Positions 1 through 11,668 of a stretch of 64,000 bases of DNA are shown in pieces. Source of the stretch: Hevea brasiliensis. Lineage: Eukaryota > Streptophyta > Magnoliopsida > Malpighiales > Euphorbiaceae. A program made the position numbers and the translations under genes. The notes beneath the pieces were generated by a model that was given only the letters and a program-made list of their open reading frames with translations, ran no database searches and was not told the origin of the DNA. The first letter of the stretch is position 1. Each line of letters opens with the position of its first letter. Where the stretch lies: the NCBI RefSeq assembly GCF_030052815.1, contig NC_079495.1, positions 117,096,194-117,160,193 on the forward strand, written 5' to 3'.

Positions 1-1229
1 ATTTTTTATTATTTAAAATAAAACTTTAACATTCATTAAGTTATATTTAATAAATTTTAATAGTATTTTTAAATTTTATATAAAAGTATTAAGTAATATA
101 ATGTGTAATTTTCTTTTTAATATTCATGAAATATTAAGTATATGTTAAAAAAATAAATATATTAAAATAAAAAAATAACTACAAAGTTAACTCTATTAAT
201 TTTTATTGTAAAAACTTTTTATGAGATTTTGAGTTCAAGTCTCTCTACCAATACTTAAAAAAAAGATTTTATTGAATAATTGAACCAGCCGGGTTAACCT
301 GGTTGCACCAGTTCATCGGTTCAACCATCGGGTCAACCAGATTACATCAGTCTTTGTCTGATTTAATTACAAACCCGAACCGATTTGAAGGCCAGTTCAC
401 TGATTCACCGGTTCAACTAGCCTGTTCAGTCCGGGTTTAATAACTATGGTCTTAAGTGATATAACAATATACACTGATGATAATTAAAATATTATTGAAA
501 CGATTATTAGTAATATATATATATATATGTGTGTGTGTGTGAATGAAGGGGCAATTGTGAATGGACAAAAATATATACATTTAATTTTTTTATATTATTA
601 ATAATTATGTTATTTTTATTATTTAAATTAATTTTAGAATTTTTTTAATTTTAAATTTTCTTTAATTATTTTTTTTCACTTAATTTTCAACTTAAAATAT
701 TTAGGATACAATAAGTTTTAAGTAGTTTTTTTTAATTTTTTGTTGAATTATTTTAAATTATGATAAAATATCTAAAATGATTCAAATTATCAAATTTCAC
801 TTAGAATATATATAAAATAAAAACTATTGAAATAATAATTTGATTTTTTGTTTGAGAAAAGAATTAATATTTAATGAAAAATTTTTGTTGTTCTTAATTT
901 ATTTGGAAATGCATGTTTTTAAATAATTTCAGTTAAATTAAGATTTTTTTTCTTCATTTTCCTTTTTTTAGTGAATTGTCCATTATTTTATAAATAGTCT
1001 ATAAACTTTTTAGCACATACTTTATTTTACGACATTAAATTTCACATCATCTTTTTTCTTTTATTTTAAAAAAGTTTAGGTGAGAGAAAACTCTCAATTC
1101 AATTCAGAGTTAGAGAAAATTTACATCATCTTTAAAACTTGAAAAGGGACACTTTGATGAACTATTAGAAGAAAACTTGCCCCTTAGTGCAATTGTGTTG
1201 ACTTAAACTCAACTACATTGCTGGTGGAC
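1..1229. other. AT-rich intergenic DNA with a GGTTCAACC-rich repeat
   Basis: No gene is recognisable. Most of the stretch is AT-rich noncoding sequence. At about 284-450 there is a GC-richer block made of repeated variants of the words GGTTCAACC, AACCGG and GAACCGG in both orientations, which looks like the end of a short interspersed plant repeat; no family is assigned. A short AT run followed by a GT run (about 514-541) is a simple repeat. Confidence 0.5.
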
Positions 1230-1239
1230 AACTGATTTG

Positions 1240-2870
1240 CAATATCATCTCAAAATTTCCAACAAGACATTGATATTATCAAATTTTCAAAAGTTATTCA
1301 TCTAAACGTATTGATTGGGATGGTTAAGTCTTATTTTATACACAATCATTTCAACAACTCATTAATTTCTTAGCAACAACATCATTTATGGTCCAATATT
1401 CAATTAGAATTAGTAATTTTGCCTAAGCGATACCCAAATATTTTTTTATTTTCATAATATAATTTAATGAGTATTTTTTATATTTTAAAAATCATATCCT
1501 AAAATTTTTTTAAAATAAACTTTTTAATTATAATTTTATTTTTAATGTTAATAAATAACCAAGTTGATTAATAGAATATTTTTGTTATCCTTTCAATTAG
1601 TTGACATATACCAAACAAATGATACATAAAGTAGAAAATTATTTATTTTTTAGAGACATATCATATGATGACAAGAGTTTTATAATATCTGAAATTATAA
1701 ATTTAATAATTTTAAAATTTTTAAAAGATGTAGTAAAAAGAATTTTAAAAAATTATTATTTTTTTTTATATTAGATATGATTTGTCATGATCAAATCTTA
1801 AAAGTAAAAATATTCCATTGCTTATTAGTAACACAGAATAATCTATTATTAATCAGTAATGCAAATTAGAGATGAAATTCTCTCTGTTACTATTAAAAAG
1901 GAAAAAAAATGTTACTAATTAGTAACAATTTTTTTCCTTTTTAATCCATCACTAATTAGCAATGAAATAAAAAAAAAATTTCTTTACTAATTTAGCAATG
2001 GCATAATAATTATGAAAAATTATTGTTGCTAATAACATTTATCATACAACAACTAGCACTTCTTACAGGCTAGTACCTGTAGTCAAACTATGTAAGAAGC
2101 ATCAACACCACCTTGTTCTTCATGCCACCCAGACCCTGCCCTGAATTTGCAAACAGGGTAAGTTGAATTATATTTAATAACTAATTTTTAATATATAAAT
2201 AAAGAAAAAATTTGTGAATGACATTAATTAATTATTTATATTATTATAAAATACTAACAAAAACATATTTATGGAGATAAATATAAGAATTCGTTACTAA
2301 TAATATATATTAGCGATAAATAACTATTGCAAATTCAAATTACATCAGTGCTAATAATTTTTAGAGACAATATATTCGTCACTAATACTTGTTACATATA
2401 GAGGCTATTTATTATATGATCATCTCAAATTTTCTAATAAGTTAGCGATATTATTAAATTTTCAAGAATTTTATTCATCTATGGGATACCCAAATATTCT
2501 TTTGCAGACAACTATTCTAATGATTCATTAATTTCTTTAGCAACAATATCATATGTGGTCCAATATTTAATTAGAATTTAGATTTTTTTTTAATTTAAAT
2601 TAAATTTAATGATCGATAACTCAAAATCTTTAATTGACATACTTTTCATGATTGGTGATGACCAAATCTTAAGAGTGAAATATTCAATTGCTGATTAGAA
2701 ATAAAGAACAATATATTATTAGTAAGTAATAGAGATAACCCATTGTTAATCAGCAATGCAAATGAGAAATATAATTCTCTTCATTATTGATTAGTAATGA
2801 TTTTTTTGCTAAATAATCCATTACTACATTAATTTAGTAACGAATTTCTTTGATTTACTTTAATGAACTA
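1240..2870. repeat. Diverged direct repeat pair with foldback segments
   Basis: Two diverged copies of the same noncoding unit lie in tandem, about 1240-2050 and about 2415-2870. Both contain the same ordered landmarks: a block about fragments of 'caacaatatcat..tggtccaatat', then 'gatcaaatctta', then 'attgc..attag', then 'taatcagcaatgcaaat'. The first copy holds a near-perfect 54-bp palindrome (1892-1945) centred on GTTACTAATTAGTAAC. No coding capacity is visible. A foldback MITE family is the simplest reading, but terminal inverted repeats and target duplications were not resolved. Confidence 0.45.
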
Positions 2871-3086
2871 CTATTATTTTATTTTATAATTAATACGAAT
2901 TTTACAGTTTATTTTTTAGGATTGATTTTCGTTATTCAAAATATTTGAAATTTGACCTTTGTTTTCGAATCAAATAAAACTTAAATTTATTTTTCCACTA
3001 AGATACTCAATAACAGTTGTATGAGTTATTATTATTATTATTATGTTCTAGCTTGTGCGTGGATCATGGCTGAGTGAGATAGAAAG

Positions 3087-3342
3087 TAAGGTTTTAACAT
3101 CAAAGAAATATACCTTTCCATTCAAGCAGTTAGGGAGAGTGAGATAGAAAGAGAGATCTTATCCACAGGGCATGGGCATATCAGAAAGCCACGGCCAGTC
3201 GCTGCTTCACCATGGCTTGGGAAACCGATTAAAAGCGGTCAAAGTTGCGTGGCATCAAGAACAGTTCTCAAGCGCTCAGAAACATCACCTAAAGGTACCC
3301 ATTTGCAACAAAAGGTCACAGCTTGGCACCATTTGGAGGTGG
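3087..3342. repeat. Duplicated 256-bp segment, copy 1
   Basis: This segment is matched by 6303-6560 in the same orientation with high similarity along its whole length. In both copies the minus strand shows a sequence reading AAAG followed by GT (GTATAT here, GTTCAT in the other copy) next to a T-rich stretch, which would suit an exon end with a splice donor. A minus-strand reading frame including CCKWVPLGDVSE is shared. I do not recognise the protein. It may be an exon or 5' leader of a decayed, partly duplicated host gene. Confidence 0.6.
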
Positions 3343-3546
3343 AAATTGAGGGCAAACTTTCTATCAGGAGACATATGACTTGTTTAACATATTCAAACAA
3401 TACAACTGGTTTGGTGTCGTACATATGTTTAGTAAAAATGCCATCTTGACTATCAATTATGTATTTTACCAGTGCATGTAAGGTATCTATGGAGTTATTT
3501 TACCAAGCTCCAGCTTAAAAGTTCCCTTCATAATTTCACCCTCTCA

Positions 3547-3572
3547 AGAGAGAGAGAGAGAGAGAGAGAGAG
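3547..3572. repeat. (AG)13 microsatellite
   Basis: Uninterrupted AG dinucleotide run directly beside the PIP5K-like exon. Confidence 0.95.
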
Positions 3573-3618
3573 GAGGTAAATGAGGAAGACATGTTTGACA
3601 GTCAATATGTCTTCTAAC

Positions 3619-3787
3619 AAACTTCACTTTAGATTTCTGGAGCGTCATAATCATAAAGTAATCATCTTGAGACAGGAAAAAGATGCTACCACTTCTTCCA
3701 GGAGAGAAAAGTTCCCTAAGAGAACCATTTCCACAAATGGACGTCACATAGTCAATGGCATCTATCTTGAACTTCTCTTTCAAATTC
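3619..3787 (-). pseudogene. Phosphatidylinositol-4-phosphate 5-kinase (PIP5K) exon fragment
   Basis: One exon-sized block on the minus strand encodes a peptide resembling the start of the catalytic core of plant PIP5K enzymes, which phosphorylate PtdIns4P to PtdIns(4,5)P2 at the plasma membrane. Visible landmarks are FKIDAIDYVTSICG, LRELFSPGRSGS and FFLSQDDYFMIMTL. The family pattern at these places is FK-D--DY--SICG, LRELSSPGKSGS and D-(K/R)(F/Y)(M/V)IKT. The exon is bounded by an AG acceptor (3788-3789 on the plus numbering) and a GT donor (3617-3618). The lysine of the IKT motif, expected to contact ATP, is methionine here. No neighbouring PIP5K exon (for example the LLRMLP-Y segment) is present on either side, so this is an isolated relic. 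Family assignment rests on recalled motifs rather than a search. Confidence 0.6.
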
Positions 3788-3789
3788 CT

Positions 3790-4730
3790 AAAATGAGAAG
3801 GAAGAAGGGTATATGCGTCACCAAGAAAGAAAAGGCAAGCTCAAGGTCCAAGGACTACAGATATATTGAGCCAACCTGCTCTTTTAAGGCAAAGAATAAA
3901 AGACAATTTTAGCTATTTCCTTTAAAATAAAAGCATAAAAAAAATTAATGCAAAATTATGATCCCAAGAATGCAGCCTGTAGTGTGTAACAAATGAGCAA
4001 TCATACACTCTCCATGGACAAAAGTATACTACACATAGACAGTGGTAGATCAAAATTTTACATTTTCAAAAAGTAAAAACACTCAAAAAAGTTCAGGAGA
4101 AACAGTAGCTACATTAATAACATGAATTAGCTTGTTTGACACATGAATGTAGCTTGCTAATTGAAGTGAATAGCAAAATTGAGTTGAATTTATGAGAATA
4201 TGAAATAATGTATCGAACAAATCAAATCAGCCGCTTGGAAATTATCAAAATTGTAATTAATCAAAGGGCAACAAACAAACCTAAAGATGTTTGCATAGTA
4301 GTGTTTCCACTTAAAATCATCAGATTGATGGGGTGGGGTTAACTGTGATCAATCTTTTGGAAAATTCATCCAAAAGCTTGCTCTTTGACCAAAATCTCAC
4401 AAGCAAGCTTCTCACCTCTGTACAGGTGCAATTTGTCCAACAGTATACCTGACATTTTAGCATGCATTCATCACTGATGTTACACAGAAAAACATAATGG
4501 ATATCAAATAACAACTGATGTGATATTCAGATTCCTAGCATAAGATGCAAGAAGTGAACTGAATCTCAACTCTCAAGCATTTGGATATTTGGATCGTTTA
4601 GCTAAAGTCATAAACTTTCTACAATTCAAATTTATACTACCAGGAACAACTGGGACTATATATGGGGTCAGATAACCAAACCAGTTTGAACCAATGAACA
4701 TAATACAGTTGCAAAATTGCATATACCTGA
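3790..4730. other. No gene recognised
   Basis: AT-rich sequence without a recognisable exon, RNA gene or element end. Several short open frames exist on both strands but none shows a family motif or a consistent codon pattern. Confidence 0.4.
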
Positions 4731-4734
4731 TTCC

Positions 4735-5161
4735 AAGCTGCAAATTGAGCATCAAGACGGAACTTCTGTGCCCTTTAATGATTGTGACATACTTTATGTT
4801 GATTTGCTGGTTTTGGAGGACTCCTCTTGCTGCAATATCTCAGCAGTTGGTGCAGCCCTTTGGTAATCCTTTACATTCACTAATCTCTAAATCATGTTGA
4901 CTTTATTAACTTTTCCCTTTACTTTTCTGAATCATCACTTTTGAGGTTTCTCTCTCTTCTTAATTTAATTGATTAAGATTATGGTGAGATAGGAGGAAGG
5001 ACAATAAGAAAGATTATACAATCAATGGGCAACAGGAGTGGAATTTGATTAGCAACGTTTCAAATACTTTGATATTTTAATTGTTTTGACTTGATATATT
5101 TGACTCTGCAGGAAAGGTGCCATCTTGGGGTGGTGGAGGTCTTTTAAATGACAATGTATTG
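4735..5161 (+). pseudogene. GET1/WRB-like tail-anchored protein receptor fragment
   Basis: Two exon-like blocks join cleanly. Block one (about 4735-4862) encodes VTYFMLICWFWRTPLAAI followed by SQQLVQPFG; block two (5112-5161) encodes KVPSWGGGGLLNDNVL. The first ends at a GT donor (4863-4864), the second starts after an AG acceptor (5110-5111), and the split Gly codon is restored across the 249-bp intron. The pattern TYF-L--WFW-TP-A-IS-QLVQPFG-- SWG-GG matches what I recall of plant GET1, the ER membrane protein that, with GET2-type partners, receives tail-anchored proteins from the GET3 ATPase. The hydrophobic TYFMLICWFW stretch would be part of a transmembrane helix. The N-terminal coiled-coil exons and the final exon (normally continuing GIIPWL) are not found nearby, so it is a fragment and presumably a pseudogene. 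Confidence 0.55.
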
Positions 5162-5349
5162 GTAATGTCTTTGAATTTCGTTTTACTTTACAACCCCCTC
5201 CTTAAGTTTGTGTATATCCGTATCCTGGAGGAAGTTTTTTACTGGTTAAATCAGAATGCCCATTCAACTCTCATTCAGTCACATTACATGACAATTACAC
5301 AACAAAAACATCTACAATGATTTCACATGCCCTAAGGTAACTATGAAGT

Positions 5350-5350
5350 A

Positions 5351-5425
<75 letters not shown>
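5350..5425. repeat. (AAT)n microsatellite
   Basis: About 25 uninterrupted AAT/ATA trinucleotide units. Confidence 0.95.
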
Positions 5426-6302
5426 TGCAGTACAATAATCTGCAATTAAATTTAAACAACTTTCATTGTGGAATAATGAATACCAGCATGGGAAATTTCC
5501 AAATAGGGGTTAACAAGCACAACCAGTGGAATGAAAAGGATAGCACACAACATAACACTTAATGTTTGTTAAGGAATAATGTTTACCTTGTACCTTAACC
5601 TTTTTTCCCTGTAATTAATTAGTCATCATAGAATAAATAACTTCATTTTCTTTTTGTGCGCTAACTCACCAAAATATCAATTGAGTGAAGTCCTTCAAAC
5701 AATTTTATAAGTGAACTGAACAAACTGGATAGACCATCATCTGCGCTGTCCTTTGAATACAGATGATACTAATAAATCCACAATTTTTTGTACCTCTAAG
5801 AAGGTGATGAATTATATAAACAAAAAAGAACAATAAATTCAAAGGAAAAATACAACCACCTGTTCCATTTCTCAAGGACTTCAATAAAACATAACAAATC
5901 AAGGTTCACTTAAACCAGCAAAATATTCGAGCAGCTTGCTAGCTACTTAGAGCTTAGCTCAATAAAGGTTTGCCAACCTTTTTTTAAGGCTAATAAGCCG
6001 ATAACAAGGTTTTTGCTAAAACTTATTTGTAAATGATCACTTGAACTCATCCATTATGTTTAATGACCCAAACTCAAGTCTATTTTCTAACACTCTTATA
6101 CAGAAGCAAATTGAGCTAGTTGGATGCAATACAATAAATTCCATTTTAGTCATATTTTCAGCAAATCCACCATTTTCTGGTCCAAAGAGACAATTAGATA
6201 TGAAACTGATGGCAACAAAGAACATAATTGAACACAGAATAAGCAAACAGAGGCTCAAAAACAACAAAAAGCAAATCGCACATCCAAAGATTGGTGACGA
6301 AA
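5426..6302. other. No gene recognised
   Basis: AT-rich. A minus-strand open frame at 6037-6342 is rich in hydrophobic residues (FLLFLSLCLLILCSIMFFVA) but begins inside the flank of the duplicated segment and shows no family motif. I treat it as noncoding. Confidence 0.4.
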
Positions 6303-6560
6303 GTAACGTTTTCAGATCAAAGAAATGAACCTTTCCATTCAAGCAGCTAGGCAGAGTGAGATAGGAGAAAGAGAGATCTGTCCACGAGGCATGGGCAAAT
6401 CAAAGAGCCACCTCCAGTCGCTGCTTCACCATGGCTAGAAAACCCATTAAAAGCAGACAGAGTTGCGTGGCATCAAGAAGAGTTCTCAAGCACTCAGAAA
6501 CATCACCTAAAGGTACCCATTTGCAACAAAAGGTCAAAGCTCGACACCATGTGGAGGTGG
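6303..6560. repeat. Duplicated 256-bp segment, copy 2
   Basis: Second copy of the segment at 3087-3342, same orientation, about 3.2 kb away. Here the shared minus-strand frame stays open longer (6400-6690) and reads into ATGGGTTTTCTAGCCATGG-like sequence, but the peptide is not recognised. Confidence 0.6.
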
Positions 6561-6689
6561 GTTTCCTATTGGCGAGGTTTTCATGGAGACAGAAGAAATT
6601 GACAGACAAACGGACTGAAAAAAGGAGGAGAAAGAGGAAGAGCGGTACAGTTGGTAAACTAAAACCGAAAGAAGAGAAGGAAAAATAAT

Positions 6690-8240
6690 AATAATTATTA
6701 TTATTTAAATAATGTGTTTTTAAAAACAATCCGCTAAAACGATGTGAATATGAAACTAATTCATAAATGTAGTGTTTGTTTATAAAAATGCCAATTGAGA
6801 AAATAATTTCATTGTTTAACTAATCACAAAATCATCAATTCAAGAAGTAATTTCCCTGACAATTGTATATATCAATTCAAAAAGTATTAATATGTGTCAG
6901 GTACACTCAAAATTGTCGGTCAAATTACATTTTAGAGTGCGTCAAATTGCTTGTGAAAACATCCGTTGAAATAATATTTTCTTAAGCATGTTTTATAATA
7001 TATCAAAACTTTGAAATGCGTGAAATACATAAAATTTATTTCTTCCAACACAGATTTTAGAACTATAGAGAGAAAATAGTAAAGATTTTAGAACTCTCCT
7101 ATTGCTTCTATACTTCTATACTGAGTTTTTATTTCCTTCTCTCTTCTCCATTATATAATAATTTCTTTATTTTTTCATATATTTAATTTGATTAATGCAT
7201 ATAGGTTTTTTTTTTATAGAACTTGTTATGTTATATTTATTAATTGTATATTTATTTGCTATAATAAATAAACATATAAATATTTATTTAGAAATTATTC
7301 CTTAAAATGAAAATTAATGAATATTTTCAAATAAATTAAAAGTGTTGCAAATATTTTTTATTTACATTTTTATTATAAGTGTAACTTTTTTTCTTTTTGT
7401 GATTTGAATTGTGCTTTAAATTGATTTATAATATTATAACTCTAATTCCATCATTGTGTGACAATTTTATCTTAATATGGAATTCTTCCGCTTTAAATTA
7501 ATGGAAATTCTCACATGTTAAAGAAATCCACCCATCTTGCTATGATTTTTTCCAACGCGCTGCTGAAATTTTTCAATTTGCTCTTGAAACTGTCAAATGG
7601 AATGGCAATTTTAGTGTCAAAAATTGGAAGCTTCTATTGATGTGACAACACATAAAAACTCAGTTTGACTTGCAGTTTTTTTTAGTAATATTGCATTGCT
7701 ACATTGACACAAAAGACACGAAAACCATATTTCAATTAGTGGTTTCTTGTTTAGGTGCTTAAACATAAAATCACTTCTTCAATTGATGGTTCTTATCGCA
7801 CTACATTATTTTGGTAAATAGTTTAAATTTCACATTATTTTGGTAAGAAGTTTTTAAAATCACATTATTTCACATTATTTTGGTAAATAATTTAAATTTC
7901 ACATTTATTTTGGTAAGATGTTTTTAAAATCACATTATTTAAATAATTAATCCAAGAAAAATGCTCCACCAATTTTAAATCAAGCAATGTAGTATGAGTA
8001 ATGGTAATATGAGTACAACTGATTCTTAAAGCAAACACATAAGAAAATGATAGACAAAAGACAGGAAAAGAAGGAGAAAAAGAAAGAGGAGGTAACCTAA
8101 AAACTGAAACCGTATAAAGAAGTCAAAAACAAAAGGTGACCTTTTACCTCTACCTCCTAAAAATTCAATTCAAAACTAAAATCACAAATCACAATATCAA
8201 GGCTTCATTTAATCACAAACCATAGAAAACCAAAGAAAAG
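6690..8240. other. AT-rich spacer with a short local duplication
   Basis: No gene seen. At about 7803-7938 a unit of roughly 66 bp (cacattattttggtaaat followed by a TTTTTAAAATCACATTATTT stretch) occurs twice in tandem. Confidence 0.5.
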
Positions 8241-9420
8241 TCACATGTCATACTTCATTTGTGGTGAGATTTATTAGGCACTCTCAATCCAAGAACGTAG
8301 CTCGAAATCGTACTCCTCCTTCCTTCTATCAATACAAAGTTCATTTCTTGATAATAATTTTTCCCTTAATTCCTCAATTTTGTAATACAATGCGTCTACG
8401 AGGGAGAAGGAGAACAAATCTGTCTCCCTATCAAAAGTTATTTCATTTCCGTCCTACACTACAATTTGTTATAATAAAATCACTTAACTTTAATTTATTT
8501 TCTTAAAAATCCATAACCTGCATGCAATAGTAGGTTTGCAAGTTAAAAAAAAAATAATGAAATTACTTTTTACTTTTTTTATTCTCACTTATTTTTTCTC
8601 CCATAATCCTAACCTACCCCCACCTGATTTCTCAATTATCAAATCTGCTTAAGTCTATCTCTTTCTTCCTCTGCTTCTCTTTTCAAATTACTTTTCTTCT
8701 CTCTTTAAGTCATTGAATATGAGTCCCTCTACTCTGCACGTCTCTCGCATCTTTAGCCTCTATCCTTAAATACATCCCTATCTGCGTCTCCCATTTCATG
8801 TCTTCAAGCTCGAGATTCGACACATCCACATATTTGATGCTTTTGGGCAGATTCGACATTTCCATAGTTGATTTATCTCTAGCTAACCATCACCTTTACT
8901 CCTCCATCAATGGATTAAGATTTTCTATTTTCTACATGTAAAGCCTCATCGGCCATCACTTCTAGGCGAAGGTGGGTCACCTCACTGGGTTTTGCTTGGT
9001 TGTTTAATAATTGGATTTTGTTGGATTAGGTGTAGGGTTTTATGATGTCTAACTGTTAAAATTGCTAGGTTTTATACATCTGTATGCTTATTGTTGAAAT
9101 TGTTAGGTTTTGCAGTTTTAGATTGTTAGAATTGTTGCTTTATTGTTTGGTTATCAAAATTCCATGTGTTCTGGTTGAAACCTATTCATTCTAATTTAAT
9201 TTTGGTTGAAATTGATGGCATGGGAGCTATTGAATGTTTGATCTGAAATTTTAGAATTTGGTTAAAATTGGATAATTGATCTCAATTCTGAAATTAGGAG
9301 CTACTGGATGTTTGAAATTGGTTGATAATTTTAAAATAATAAAATTTTGATTATTAATAATTAATAATTTTATTAATATATAATAAAAAATTATATTAAA
9401 TATAAAAATATAGGCTAATT
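8241..9420. other. No gene recognised
   Basis: Mixed pyrimidine-rich and AT-rich sequence. The part from 8571 to 8900 is C/T-rich on the plus strand and the part after 9000 is T-rich like a plant intron, but I find no exon with a family motif. Confidence 0.35.
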
Positions 9421-9560
9421 TTCACTTACAGTCCTTGAACTTCAGAAGTTGTTTAAGCAAAGTCCCTAAACTTCAATTTGTATCACAAAAATCATCTAAC
9501 TTTAATTTTATATTAACTAAAATCCTTTTGGTCGGATTCGGCTGGAAACTTGGGCCAAAA
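9421..9560. repeat. MITE-like terminal fragment
   Basis: The words 'cagtccttgaacttcag', 'aaagtccctaaacttcaa' and 'aaaatccttttggtcgg' resemble one arm of the foldback element at 10031-10456 (which has 'gtccttgaactt', 'cttcaatttaaaa' and 'aaaatcc' in the same order). It looks like a related, incomplete copy. A (CT)n run follows at about 9617-9633. Confidence 0.45.
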
Positions 9561-10030
9561 GCTGACTATACATGCCTTGTTGGCTTTAACATAATAAAGA
9601 AAAAAGTTCTCTGTCTTTCTCTCTCTCTCTCTCCACGATCTCTCTATCCTCTCTCTCCCTTATCGTCTCCTTCCTCTGTCCTCTCTCTCACCAATGTGGA
9701 TCTCTTCAAAACCCTTCTGGTTCTCAAGATCACAACATTCGTTTAATCTCCATCAACTTCTTTTACTTGGGTAGGCATAGCTCTTCCAATGGCTACCAAC
9801 AAATTATCTTCTTTTCTTCTGACCCATAAAAACCTATTGTCATTTCACCCAACATCAGTAATTCATTTAACATCACTGCTCTCATCACCCAAAACCAATC
9901 CTAAAATATACCTGACAAGACCCTTTCCTTTGCTCTGCTTCCACCGTCAACAGCTAATCAATCTTTGCCCATGGATCAATCTTTGTAGTCTGATACAAAT
10001 CAGACATTTGGGATTATTAACAGTGAACTA

Positions 10031-10456
10031 TATGGTTATAATATTATAGTCTTTCAACTTTAAAATGTACATAAAACTCTCTCAACTTTCAAATTTTATA
10101 CAGTAAAATCCTTTTGACTTCCAATTATTGATTTCTTAGTCAGATGCTAATATGAATAGATCCAGTATGATGCTTAGTTGACATTTTTCTTTTCTTTTTT
10201 ATGCAAAGTGTAAAATTATTCCTTCTACACATGAAAAATTATTTTTTTCGCAGAGAGTAGAAGGATTCAATTTATACATAGCTTGAGAGAAAAAAGAGAA
10301 ATGATGACTAAGCATTACATTGGAATTGTCTAGGTCAACATCTAACTGGAAAAGTGGTGCTTAGATATTAGAGGGATTTTACTGTGTAAAATTTAAAAGT
10401 TAAGGGGATTTTATGTTACATTTTTAAATTGAAGTACTGTAGTATTACAACTATAT
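10031..10456. mobile_element. Foldback MITE-like element
   Basis: The two ends are inverted repeats of roughly 165 bp each. The left arm begins 'tatggttataatattatag' and the right arm, read on the minus strand, begins 'tatagttgtaatactacag'; both then continue through CTTCAA-, ATAAAA-, 'cagtaaaatcc' and 'atgcttagt' landmarks in the same order. No open frame fits between them. Nothing identifies the transposase superfamily, and a target duplication was not resolved. Confidence 0.65.
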
Positions 10457-10489
10457 AAGTTCAAGGACGGTTGTTAAAATTTACCCCTT

Positions 10490-11668
10490 TTTTCACTTGC
10501 TTTAACCTAGCTCTCATTAACTCTAGTTCATCAAGAATTAAATCTGACCTTTGCATTTTCCTTTGCTCCATTAACTCAAAAGTAAGATTTTTTTTTCTCA
10601 CTTAACAACTCATTGATTAGATCAATTATACAAGTTGGAGCTTTGGCATCAATCCATTCAAAGTACCCACATCATTTGCACTCCACATTCTTCCTAAAAA
10701 TAATGAAATGCACACATTATCAACAGACCCAAAAATACCAATCATCCACAAACCCTATATATTACACATAATAAACTCACTTACTTAGAAATTTGCACAA
10801 ATATAGAACCTTCACCCAGGATTAGTCTCCTTCCAAATTGTCCACACTTTAGTAGGTGCCTGACAGTAGAATCTCATCAATGGCTCACCATTGTCAATTG
10901 TTAACCTTCTTCATGAACTACCTCTTGTCAAAATAAAAGACCTCGTAGATGATGACAAAGATTCCATTTCTCCCTTCAATCACTCTTATGAATTAAATTA
11001 AGAGCATGAGAAAGTGAATAGCAATCGAAATCCCTAATTTAATAGTAATTGAAATCCCTAATTGCTATGTTATAGAACATATATAAGAAGATGAGATGAT
11101 GATAAGGTGATAATTCAACGTTTGTCCATTATCACATGACCATGTGGCCTGTGCTTAGTTTTTTCTAAAGTGGTTTTTGTCAATTTTGGTTTTAAGTGTT
11201 CATTTTAAAAGTTTAGAGGGTCAAACCCAAAAAATGTTTAGGATACAATTTAACTATTGGGTAATAGCTTAGGGGGGCAAAATGGGCCTTTGGCCATAAT
11301 AAAATTACCCTTCAATTGGCATTGTTCTAAGAATAATGAAATTGCAAGTTGAATTTTATTCTATTTATATGTATAGGCTAAATATATCCTCAGATACCTG
11401 AATTATCATATTTTTGCCTGCTAAAAATATAAATTGCCCCTAAACTCTTACTCAAATGTCAATTTGCCCCATCAATTAACTATTAAACCAATTTCCTCCT
11501 AAATTTTAAAATTTGAATTGATTAAACACAATTTTGCTTAGTTAGCAGATGCACACAAAGCACACGCCAAAACACACGTTATTCACTAAAATTATGCAGA
11601 CGTGAAAAAAATAGCCAGTTTCTTTTTTATATTCCTCCTCCTTCTTCTTCTTCTTCTTTCAATATATA
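10490..11668. other. No gene recognised
   Basis: AT-rich spacer. A block at about 11380-11530 (with 'aaattgcccctaaactc' and 'caatttgccccatcaatt') has the look of another MITE end. A short (CTT)n run lies at about 11637-11657. Confidence 0.4.

Noticed and set aside
3580..3912. Plus-strand 110-codon open frame
   Set aside because: It is the antisense of the PIP5K-like exon and has no motif of its own.
6037..6342. Hydrophobic minus-strand frame as a membrane-protein gene
   Set aside because: Composition follows from AT-rich sequence, the ATG lies at the edge of the duplicated segment, and no homologous motif is seen.
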